This document shows positions 1 through 7,266 of a stretch of 64,000 bases of DNA, one piece after another. Below the pieces are notes generated by a model. It was not told the origin of the DNA. It did not search any database and was given only the letters and a program-made list of their open reading frames with translations. This DNA comes from Candidatus Poribacteria bacterium (GTDB lineage Bacteria > Poribacteria > WGA-4E > PCPOR2b): contig JAJECO010000086.1 in the NCBI GenBank assembly GCA_022822005.1, forward strand, positions 1 to 64,000, given 5' to 3'. The position numbers were made by a program, and so were the translations under genes. Position 1 is the stretch's first letter; the number at the start of each line of letters is the position of its first letter.

Positions 1-1
1 A

Positions 2-2692
2 GAAAAGGTGCTTGAAGCACCAGCCTCGGTTGCTGTTGTTAGTGCTTCGCAAATCAAAGACCGTGTCGCACCAAGTGTTACCGAACACTTAAAGTCGGTG
101 CGTGGGGTGGATGTTGTGAATACTGGGATAGGTACATCACAGGTTGTCGTCCGTGGGTTCAACAACGTGTTTTCGGGTTCGTTGCTGTCGCTCGTTGACA
201 ACCGCATAGCGCGTGTTCCCTCGCTGCGGCTCAATGCCTACACCCTCATCCCAACCTCAAGCGAGGATATTGAACAGATTGAAGTGGTATCAGGTCCCGG
301 TTCGGCGCTGTACGGTCCAAACAGTGCCAACGGCGTCATGCACATCCTCACCCGTTCACCGTTTACCTCTCAAGGAACGACGATCAGCATCGGCGGCGGT
401 GAGCGGAGCATACTCATGGGTTCGCTTCGTCATGCCGGCGTTGTCAATGAAATGCTCGGCTATAAGCTTTCAGTCAACGGTTTCAGAGGAGATGATTGGG
501 AAGACGGGCGGTCAAAAGAAGACCTCGAAGGCCCAGGTGAACCGATCTTTGATACGTACAGAATGGGCGGCGAAGCTCGTGTGGATTATAAGCCCAACGA
601 TGATCTGACGACGATTCTTGCCAGCGGTTTCACACAAACCACCGGTACGGAGCTGACTGGGCTCGGTGCGGGTCAAGCCAAAGACTGGACCTACGGTTAC
701 GTCCAAGGGCGGCTCATCTATAAAGACCTCTTTGCACAAGCCTTCTGGAATCGTAGCGATGCGGGAGATACCTATACCCTGCGGGACGGCTTGCCGGTCA
801 TAGATAAGTCCGACCTATATGTCGGGCAGATTCAACACGGTTACAGCCTCGGAGAGCGTCAACGCTTCACCTACGGTCTCGATATGTTGCTGACCCGCCC
901 CGACACTGAGGGCACAATCAATGGGCGTAATGAGGATAGCGATAACATCACCGAAATCGGTGGGTACTTGCAGTCGGAAACCAAACTGACTTCGCAGTTA
1001 AAGCTCATCCTTGCCGGACGGGCTGACAACCACAACCATCTCAACGATGTAGTCCTTTCACCGCGGGCCTCGCTCGCCTTCCAACCAAACGACGACCATA
1101 ACGTGAGACTCACCTATAACCGTGCCTTCAGTACCCCCGGAACTTCCAACCTTTTCCTTGACCGGCTGGCAGTTCCGGACGCGTACGGGTTAGGCAGCAA
1201 TTTTGAACCAATATTAGGGTACAGTCCTAATATTGATATACGGGCACAGGGTCCCGGCAGTGACACAGGATTGACCTTCAAAAGGGATGCAGCCGGGCGT
1301 CCACTGTTTCGGTCGCCCTTCTCACCGGTGGCAAAGCTCGCACCAGATGCATACCTTCCCCTTGATGACCCTGTTGCTACCAACCTCATGTGGGGCATCG
1401 GACGAGGGGCGGTCATGGCTGGTGTGCAGCCAGTTTTTGAAGCCGCAGTGAAGCAAACCATACAGCAAACCTTCACCCCGCAGGCGTTGCCTCAGGTTAT
1501 CGCGGGGCTGCCCCCAGAGACACTTCAGGGAGTGGCAACACAAGCGATTGCAACGCTTCCACCGCAAGCGCTGCAAGGATTGCCACCAGAATTCGCTCCA
1601 TTGCTGCAACCGGGTGCGCTTGCGGCAATTCCACCCGAACAGCTTCAGCAGATAGTGCCACAAGTGCTTCAAGCGCTGCCACCGCAGGTGGTACAAGGTC
1701 TGGCAGCCTCACTTGCAGCATCCACAGAGGAAGAAATTCTTGCTGGGTTTGCTAACCTCGTTCCTGAGCAAATTGATGGGGTGAAAAATGTCTTACGGAC
1801 CATTAATCCAGAGACAGGCGAGTTTGCCGATATTGAAGATGTCAGTAACGTTGACCCGCTTAAGCCGACGATAACACAGACGTATGAATTCGGCTACAAA
1901 GGGATTCTCATGAACAAGTTGGCTTTTTCCGCCGATGTCTATCACACAAGAATTAACGATTTCATCGGTCCCTTGGTCGTTGAGACTCCGAATGTGTTCC
2001 TGGCTGCGGAGACATTAAGCGCATTCCTCGGACAACACTTTACAGCGGTGTTAAGTGATCCCCAAAATGCCACGCTCAATCAGGCGTTGCTTGCGTTTGA
2101 TGATCCTGCTCAGGGCGGTAACGGAAACGGTTCGGCTGTCGATGAGTTGACAAAGTTGTTCGTGGCTGGTACCGAGAACAACGGTCCTGCTTTCATTCCC
2201 TTTGGTACGGTGACACCCGAGCAGGCAGCGGATCCAAATGCGGTCTTGTTGACCTATCGCAACTACGGTGACATCTCGCTCAACGGGTTGGATTGCAGCT
2301 TGACCTATTACCTCAATCCGAGTTTAAGCATCGGCGGGAATTACTCGTTTGTCAGCAAGGACTTATTCGAGAACGAGCTCAACGATATCGCCCTGAACGC
2401 GCCTAAGAATAAATTCGGGGTGAACGTTCAATATATCAACGCCAATCTAGGGATGGGTGCGGGGGTCCGGATGAATTATGTGGCTGGCTTCCCTGTGAAT
2501 TCGGGGGTATACATCGGTGAGGTCGAATCGTATTCTACGATTGACATAAATGTGGGGTACGATATACCCTTCGGTCCAAGCCCGCGCCTGTCGCTGACAG
2601 TCCAAAATGTGCTGAATACCATGTATCAGCCGTTTATCGGTGCCCCGGAGATTGGACGTTTGTCTCTGGTACGCCTGACGCAAACATTCTAA
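2..2692 (+). CDS. TonB-dependent outer-membrane receptor, 5'-truncated by window edge
   Basis: This is a ligand-gated outer-membrane transporter energised by TonB. The reading frame is open to base 2 and begins in the plug domain (EKVLEAPASVAVVSASQI), so the signal peptide, and perhaps a carboxypeptidase-like N-domain, lie upstream. The GTG at position 8 is not a convincing start. Plug motifs IEQIEVVSGPGSALYGPNS and GVMHILTR (about residues 90-115) are typical. The rest alternates as barrel strands and ends in a terminal Phe, as outer-membrane barrels do. Between the strand ending near residue 385 and the one starting near residue 625 lies an inserted segment of about 230 residues. It carries repeated Leu-Pro-Pro-x-x-Leu units (about 490-575) and is predicted to be an extracellular loop. 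The ligand cannot be told from sequence. Certain as a family. Confidence 0.93.
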   Translation, partial: EKVLEAPASVAVVSASQIKDRVAPSVTEHLKSVRGVDVVNTGIGTSQVVVRGFNNVFSGSLLSLVDNRIARVPSLRLNAYTLIPTSSEDIEQIEVVSGPGSALYGPNSANGVMHILTRSPFTSQGTTISIGGGERSILMGSLRHAGVVNEMLGYKLSVNGFRGDDWEDGRSKEDLEGPGEPIFDTYRMGGEARVDYKPNDDLTTILASGFTQTTGTELTGLGAGQAKDWTYGYVQGRLIYKDLFAQAFWNRSDAGDTYTLRDGLPVIDKSDLYVGQIQHGYSLGERQRFTYGLDMLLTRPDTEGTINGRNEDSDNITEIGGYLQSETKLTSQLKLILAGRADNHNHLNDVVLSPRASLAFQPNDDHNVRLTYNRAFSTPGTSNLFLDRLAVPDAYGLGSNFEPILGYSPNIDIRAQGPGSDTGLTFKRDAAGRPLFRSPFSPVAKLAPDAYLPLDDPVATNLMWGIGRGAVMAGVQPVFEAAVKQTIQQTFTPQALPQVIAGLPPETLQGVATQAIATLPPQALQGLPPEFAPLLQPGALAAIPPEQLQQIVPQVLQALPPQVVQGLAASLAASTEEEILAGFANLVPEQIDGVKNVLRTINPETGEFADIEDVSNVDPLKPTITQTYEFGYKGILMNKLAFSADVYHTRINDFIGPLVVETPNVFLAAETLSAFLGQHFTAVLSDPQNATLNQALLAFDDPAQGGNGNGSAVDELTKLFVAGTENNGPAFIPFGTVTPEQAADPNAVLLTYRNYGDISLNGLDCSLTYYLNPSLSIGGNYSFVSKDLFENELNDIALNAPKNKFGVNVQYINANLGMGAGVRMNYVAGFPVNSGVYIGEVESYSTIDINVGYDIPFGPSPRLSLTVQNVLNTMYQPFIGAPEIGRLSLVRLTQTF

Positions 2693-2696
2693 TAAT

Positions 2697-2720
2697 GTAG
2701 GTCGAGATTCATATCTCGAC
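2697..2720 (+). repeat. REP-like hairpin with GTAG foot (copy 1)
   Basis: GTAG is followed by a perfect 8-bp stem (GTCGAGAT / ATCTCGAC) closing a TCAT loop. It lies five bases after the receptor stop. The same element recurs at 24073 and, slightly eroded, at 55704. Confidence 0.8.
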
Positions 2721-2733
2721 GAAATACTTTAAG

Positions 2734-2809
2734 AAAACGCCTTGATATCGTAATCCCTCCGATCTTGGAGCAATCCGGGTCGTGATGGTTGAATTAAGGC
2801 GTTTTTTTA
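2734..2809. terminator. Bidirectional terminator between convergent genes
   Basis: AAAACGCCTT (2734-2743) pairs with AAGGCGTTTT (2796-2805) and is followed by a T-run on the plus strand, with A-rich sequence on the other side. It sits between the receptor stop and the convergent gene ending at 2818. The loop is long (about 52 nt), which lowers confidence. Confidence 0.55.
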
Positions 2810-2817
2810 TGCTACGT

Positions 2818-4440
2818 TTAGAGCGTCCGGTCGAGTTGCAGTGCGAGCCAGTAGGGATAGGTCTCATCCCTGTACACCAGCTCAAGATTCACCTTCCGAA
2901 CTTCGCTCGGTTGAGGCACGACTCCCGGTGGTTTCTGGCCGCCAGGCTTGAGTGAGAAAGTCAGTGTATTGCGTCCTTTTTTCAACTGTTCCGGTGGGAT
3001 CGCTGCCTCTATATGACAACTGGGCTTGTCCTCCGGATGGTCTGTGATCGTAAGGGGCGTTGTGATCGATTGTTCAGGTGCCACGGCGACCTCCTCACCA
3101 TTAACTCGAAACTCAATATCACCCGGCGTCATTAGTTCTGTGATATTGAGGAGCAATCTGGCGCGCACCGGCTGACCCCCAGCAAGCGTAGCCGCAAGGT
3201 CGTCGGGAACATCAATCTCCATTTCAGCCTTGCCTGCTTTATTTTGATATTCCAACACTAACGGTAGGGCTAGCTGGTAAACATAGACCTTATTGGCATA
3301 ACAGAGGCGTTCTGGATCTCCTAATTCCCGGTAGACCTCCCACTGCAATTCAAAAAAGCGGATCACGTAGTCATAGAAGAAAATACCATCCGCTCCCTGT
3401 TCATAAAACCGGTGAGCAATTCCGCGGTGCTCAAGATACTGTGTCAGATGCGCAGGATAACCATTTATCAGGCCACCCCGACGGAACTTGAAAAACCCGG
3501 GCTTACCCGCTCCTGCCACGAGACGGCAATCTGTTCCCTCGACTGCCCGACGCCATGCCGAGATATCCATCTCATAGAGACTAGTTGTGCGACAATGTGC
3601 GATCAGTATGTCCAGCAATCCCTCTTGGATCCAGCTGCCTATATCCAACCCCTCGGCAAAATGGCAATGAATATCGTCTTCCGGACTTTCGTGTACATCC
3701 TCTCTTCCTGCCTCAGGAGTCAGTTCCAGTCCTTTTGCCTTCCAGACCGAGTCCCGTGAGTATAATTGCGCCGACAGACCAAGATGTTTCCCCTTCTTTT
3801 CGCCTACCTCATCCAGCATTGTCCGAACATCCCGTACATGTTGATTCATGATCTCGCGCCCTTGATCCACTTCTTCTATATTGAAATACGGAGCGATGCG
3901 AGTGTAGTCGAGATCAATACCGTCAATATCGTAATTCTCCGCAACCTCACGCAAGAATGCCAAATTCTGTGCAGCAATCTCCGGCTTATTCCAATCGTAC
4001 GTCGGCGACACTTGGGCATCGCGCTTCGATTTTAGTCGTAGTTGTGGATTCTCTCTGTAGAATTGGGTCTGATATCTGTCGAACTCGAGTATCCGGTACG
4101 TATGATGACCGTCGTTCATCCGGCGGCTACCCCAAGCCTGAATTCCGCAACGGTGACACTCGTCAACAAAGACAGCCATAGGGTCCATCCCAGCTTCAAC
4201 CCAAGCTTGCTGCGTTTCCCACATTTCGAGGACATCGGACTTCTGGAAAGCCCTTGCCACGCCGAGACACCGCTGCAGGATTCCTACATGCGAACCCTCA
4301 AAGCACTGAACGAGAGACCGAATTTGCCTTTCAGCTTGGTCAGGGCTGCAGGGCGTCTCCCCCGCATCATAACTCATGATAAGCCGCTGACGCTCCCGCA
4401 AGGGAGTCGTCTCTGAAGCAAATAACCCTTGGTGTTGCAT
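2818..4440 (-). CDS. Glycosidase-like TIM-barrel protein
   Basis: This 540-residue protein resembles the GHL10/DUF187-type glycoside-hydrolase-like TIM barrels. I see the barrel-type segments MAVFVDECHRCGIQAWGSRR, NLAFLREVAENYDIDGIDLDYTR (an acidic strand end, the likely active-site region) and GADGIFFYDYVIRFFELQW. A C-terminal beta-rich domain follows from about residue 410 (ARLLLNITELMTPGDIEFRVNGEEV). No signal peptide is seen, so it may act in the cytoplasm. An upstream extension of 23 codons is open, but the ATG at 4440 has AGAGGAGG six bases before it and is preferred. Substrate unknown; the glycosidase activity is inferred only from the fold pattern. Confidence 0.7.
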   Translation of the reverse strand: MQHQGLFASETTPLRERQRLIMSYDAGETPCSPDQAERQIRSLVQCFEGSHVGILQRCLGVARAFQKSDVLEMWETQQAWVEAGMDPMAVFVDECHRCGIQAWGSRRMNDGHHTYRILEFDRYQTQFYRENPQLRLKSKRDAQVSPTYDWNKPEIAAQNLAFLREVAENYDIDGIDLDYTRIAPYFNIEEVDQGREIMNQHVRDVRTMLDEVGEKKGKHLGLSAQLYSRDSVWKAKGLELTPEAGREDVHESPEDDIHCHFAEGLDIGSWIQEGLLDILIAHCRTTSLYEMDISAWRRAVEGTDCRLVAGAGKPGFFKFRRGGLINGYPAHLTQYLEHRGIAHRFYEQGADGIFFYDYVIRFFELQWEVYRELGDPERLCYANKVYVYQLALPLVLEYQNKAGKAEMEIDVPDDLAATLAGGQPVRARLLLNITELMTPGDIEFRVNGEEVAVAPEQSITTPLTITDHPEDKPSCHIEAAIPPEQLKKGRNTLTFSLKPGGQKPPGVVPQPSEVRKVNLELVYRDETYPYWLALQLDRTL

Positions 4441-4668
4441 GGCTGCCTCCTCTACACATTCAGGCACTGTGAAACCCGGCCAGCCTGTCCCGACTTGTCC
4501 GGGGGTCACATCTCACATCATTTCGATGAACTGATGAACTATGGTGAACAATACAAATAAATATACATATTAACCTTTGGTGCTATTTAGTGAGAGGGTT
4601 TTCCCCACATTGTTGAAACGTTCATTGATTCATTAGGGTAACTCATTGGGTCTACCCTTTGGCTGCAC

Positions 4669-4742
4669 ATGTCGCCCCTCCGGGGCTTTGGGGTATTTGT
4701 TTATGCGTGTGCTATAAACATGTCGCCCCGCTGGGGCTAAAG
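4669..4742. repeat. Paired GTCGCCCC hairpins
   Basis: Two copies of GTCGCCCC-YC/GC-GGGGC lie about 50 bp apart, each able to fold into a short GC-rich hairpin. The spacer is AT-rich. Function unknown. Confidence 0.6.
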
Positions 4743-4776
4743 GTACCGACGATCCAATAGTTTTCATGTTTCACAG

Positions 4777-4841
4777 CCTGTCCCGCCTGCCTGCTCTCGG
4801 CTTGTCGGAGTCCCGATGTATCGGGGATTTATCGGGGCATC
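4777..4841. repeat. CCCGAT/ATCGGG dispersed repeat (copy 1)
   Basis: The block contains CCTGTCCCGCCTGC, CTCTCGGCTTGTCGGAG, and nested CCCGATGTATCGGG palindromes. The same words occur in reverse-complement order at 21094-21204, and a short piece at 13634-13655. Confidence 0.65.
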
Positions 4842-4934
4842 ACGTTTGACGTTATCAACAGCTGCAAACTAACACCAGTGGTTATTATTCAAATGTATCA
4901 GTAATTATAATTTTTACCATAATATACCAATGAA

Positions 4935-5765
4935 CTATCCGACAGCCGGAAACCCGCTGCCCACAAGCGGCTCACCGCTATTAACCTTGATGGTCGGGAC
5001 GAGGCAATGGGCGGATGCCTGTGCATCACTGTAGCACACGCCTTGCGCGTAGTAGATTATCACAAAGGCGCGGCGTTGCTTATTCGTCGTGTTCTGTGGT
5101 GTTGCGTGGAAATTCAGACAATGGTGAAACATACATTCGCCCGTCGAAAGTTCCACAGGCACACCGAAGCTGGCAGGACGCTCCTCCATTTTTGCTCGTT
5201 CAGTCTTAAAGGTCGGATCTTTTGCTGCCGCGTCCTCCTCTCTCTTTTTCGCTTTGGGGAAGAAGCGCGAATCTCTGTGGCTGCCGGGAATCACGTGCAT
5301 ACAACCATTCTCCACAGTTGCGTTGTCGAGCGCAAGCCAACAGCTCAGAATGCGCGGTTCGGAAAGAGGCCAGCCGTAGAAATCCTGATGGAACCTAAAA
5401 TGACCATTATCCTGTGGCGGTTTGGAGATGATGTGATCATGCCACAAACGGACCTCCGGCGTCTTCAAGAGCTTTTTAGCAATGCCCGTTATCAAGGGGT
5501 GCCGGACAGTTTTCTCGTATTCTGCATCCCGCTTCCACATGTTGACATACTGGGTGAGGACGCGCGGCTCATCCTCGGTTTCTTTGATTTTACGGCGGTG
5601 CCCTACGCTGAACTCGGGCGATGAATCATCTCCTCCCGCTAATTCAAAATCAACAATCCGATCTAACCCGTTGATAAGTGATTCGACCTCACTTCGTTCT
5701 AAAACCTTTCCGTATCTAAGATAGCCGTTCTCATCGAAAAATCTCGCTTGTTCCTCGGTAATCAT
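4935..5765 (-). CDS. Phytanoyl-CoA dioxygenase (PhyH) family oxygenase
   Basis: A 276-residue Fe(II)/2-oxoglutarate-dependent oxygenase. The metal facial triad is visible as H126-x-D128 (FRFHQDFYGWP) and H220 (HHCLNFHATPQN); an Arg at 231/232 (RRAF) suits 2-oxoglutarate binding. The GCMHVIPGSHR motif (about 154-164) is typical. The frame is open 70 codons further upstream, but the ATG at 5765 has GGAGGG at the right distance and the sequence MITEEQARFFDENGYL is the normal family start. The natural substrate of bacterial PhyH proteins is rarely known and cannot be assigned here. It stands alone between repeat-rich spacers. A perfect 8-bp palindrome lies 136 bases upstream. Confidence 0.92.
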   Translation of the reverse strand: MITEEQARFFDENGYLRYGKVLERSEVESLINGLDRIVDFELAGGDDSSPEFSVGHRRKIKETEDEPRVLTQYVNMWKRDAEYEKTVRHPLITGIAKKLLKTPEVRLWHDHIISKPPQDNGHFRFHQDFYGWPLSEPRILSCWLALDNATVENGCMHVIPGSHRDSRFFPKAKKREEDAAAKDPTFKTERAKMEERPASFGVPVELSTGECMFHHCLNFHATPQNTTNKQRRAFVIIYYAQGVCYSDAQASAHCLVPTIKVNSGEPLVGSGFPAVG

Positions 5766-5900
5766 GTTTCCCTCCGCCGTCTGTTTTCCAATGCTGCCAA
5801 GGCATTGATAAGATGAGCATCGCTGCTGCAGTTCGCCGATTGTATCACACTTCTCACAAGCTGTAAATATCGAACGCGGTAGCGGGCAAATCGTCTGTCG

Positions 5901-5920
5901 GTCGATTATCGTTAATCGAC
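5901..5920. promoter_or_regulatory. Perfect palindrome upstream of PhyH gene
   Basis: GTCGATTA-TCGT-TAATCGAC has an 8-bp perfect stem with a 4-nt centre, 136 bases upstream of the PhyH start. The size and symmetry suit a dimeric repressor site or a small hairpin. No regulator gene is adjacent, so this is only a candidate. Confidence 0.35.
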
Positions 5921-5965
5921 ATTTCCAAACAGATTCAGCTAAGCGATCCATACGTGCGTAACTGA

Positions 5966-6021
5966 AATTTTGCAAAAAGTGTTAGATTTTGTTAGATTTT
6001 GTCAGAAAATTGTGGATAACT
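5966..6021. repeat. Duplicated intergenic element with a DnaA-box match (copy 1)
   Basis: The run GCAAAAAGTGTTA, then ATTTTGTTA, then AATTGTGGATAACT is nearly repeated at 12534-12580. TGTGGATAA (6011-6019) is the exact reverse complement of the consensus DnaA box TTATCCACA. In this copy GTTAGATTTT is duplicated internally. Confidence 0.6.
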
Positions 6022-6154
6022 TACCAATTGGCCTATCTCTCATGTGAATTATATGGCTATCAAGCTTGATTACGATTTTCTTTTCTTTAGACAGAAATAG
6101 GGCGGTTCGTGTCCTCCTCCAGATACGCCCTTAGCCGGAATTTGACAATCCGCT

Positions 6155-6195
6155 GTAGGTGATATATAATTGAACAGACGAAATCAGTCACCTAC
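6155..6195 (+). repeat. GTAG-footed inverted repeat with long loop
   Basis: GTAGGTGA (6155-6162) is the exact reverse complement of TCACCTAC (6188-6195). It begins with the GTAG tetranucleotide seen at the other hairpins, but the loop is 25 nt. Confidence 0.4.
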
Positions 6196-6205
6196 GATGT
6201 ACCCT

Positions 6206-6227
6206 GTAGGTCGGGCATATCGTCCGA
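6206..6227 (+). repeat. REP-like hairpin with GTAG foot
   Basis: GTAG, one base, then the stem TCGGGC / GTCCGA (6 bp with one G-T pair) around ATATC. Confidence 0.55.
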
Positions 6228-6273
6228 AAGGTAACACGCATACGCTGTACGCGGTAACCAACACACATTTTTC

Positions 6274-6306
6274 TTACGTGTTACGTTTTACTCGTTACGT
6301 TTCACA
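6274..6306. repeat. TTACG-type dispersed repeat
   Basis: TTACGTGTTACG / ACTCGTTACGTTTCAC. Related words occur in intergenic DNA at about 11165, 12642, 16395, 21333, 27808, 58971 and 61361. Confidence 0.65.
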
Positions 6307-6367
6307 TCCTTTCAATGAATTAATGCACTAATACACCAATGAACTCGCTAAGACGGAGGGGAAAACC

Positions 6368-7129
6368 GTGGCACAGAAAAAAGTACTCGTCACCGGGATG
6401 AGTGGATTAATTGGCGGGCTCGTGCGAGAGCGCATAGAGGGCAAGCATATCTTGAGTGCGCTGAATCGCCGCCCAATAGAGGGAATTGAAAGTCATCAAG
6501 CCGATATCGCAGATCTCGACGCCATCCGACCCGCTTTTGAGGGGGTTGATGTCGTTGTGCATCTGGCTGCGATGGCACAACCGGAGGGCATGACATGGGA
6601 AGAATTGTTAAATGCGAATATCGTGGGATGCTACAACGTATTTGAGTCGTCTCGGCAGGCGGGTGTGAAACGGATTGTCTTCGCCAGCAGTGGGGCGACC
6701 GTTAGGAATTGGGATCGGGTGTTTCCCTACAACGCAATCGTTGCAGGACGTTACGATGAAGTCCCTGAAACTTGGAAGAAAGTGGACCACAACACGCCGG
6801 TATGGCCCGGCGGGCTTTACGGGTGTACCAAAGTTTTTGGCGAAGCGTTGGCGCGGCATTTTACGGACACCTGCGACATCTCGATAATCAGTCTGCGCAT
6901 CGGCGCGGTCACTCGCGAAAACCGTCCAACAGAGCCGCGTGGGTTCTCTGTCTGGTGCAGCCAACGGGATGTCGCACAGATGATCGAAAAATGTATTGAA
7001 GCACCTGACAGCGTGAAGTTCGAGATTTTCGAAGTCGTATCCGATAACAAATGGGCTTACCGCGATATTTCACACGCCCGTGAGGTGGTTGGATACGAGC
7101 CAGAGGACGCAGCGGAGGATTATCGCTAA
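6368..7129 (+). CDS. NAD-dependent epimerase/dehydratase (SDR), uronate-dehydrogenase-like
   Basis: A 253-residue extended/atypical SDR. The dinucleotide-binding motif G10-M-S-G13-L-I-G16 is at the N-terminus, VVVHLAA follows at about 62-68, and the catalytic Ser (about 108-109), Y151 and K155 (YGCTK) are all present. Overall order (NIVGCYNVFESSRQAGVKRIVFASS, LRIGAVTRENRP, WCSQRDVAQMI) is close to uronate dehydrogenases that oxidise glucuronate/galacturonate to aldarolactones, which would fit the many sugar-acid enzymes in this window. The start is a GTG with GGAGGGG just upstream. Single gene, with no close same-strand partner. The SDR family is sure; the substrate is an inference. Confidence 0.85.
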   Translation: MAQKKVLVTGMSGLIGGLVRERIEGKHILSALNRRPIEGIESHQADIADLDAIRPAFEGVDVVVHLAAMAQPEGMTWEELLNANIVGCYNVFESSRQAGVKRIVFASSGATVRNWDRVFPYNAIVAGRYDEVPETWKKVDHNTPVWPGGLYGCTKVFGEALARHFTDTCDISIISLRIGAVTRENRPTEPRGFSVWCSQRDVAQMIEKCIEAPDSVKFEIFEVVSDNKWAYRDISHAREVVGYEPEDAAEDYR

Positions 7130-7266
7130 TAATGAGATGCCAAAACTAAACGAGGAGAGCAGGAGGGGACTGAATTAATTACATTAGAGAACAGGGTAGC
7201 AAGGAGACAAAGAAGCGAGGGTAGGAGGAAGGGATCTCAATGAACCAATGTACTAATGAACCGCTT

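Larger units (their letters stand above)
4441..4934. other. Gene-free stretch with several repeat types
   Basis: No convincing gene. It holds ATGAACT-type short repeats near 4526-4540 and 4924, two GC hairpins of the type GTCGCCCC...GGGGC (4669-4691 and 4720-4742), and a CCCGAT/ATCGGG palindromic block (4777-4841) that recurs inverted near 21094-21204. Confidence 0.7.
5766..6367. other. Gene-free, repeat-rich intergenic region between divergent genes
   Basis: Holds the palindrome at 5901-5920, the DnaA-box-containing element (5966-6021), two GTAG-footed inverted repeats (6155-6195, 6206-6227), the TTACG-type repeat (6274-6306) and an ATGAACT-type repeat (about 6314-6346). It presumably also carries the promoters of both flanking genes, which I could not place with confidence. 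Confidence 0.7.
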
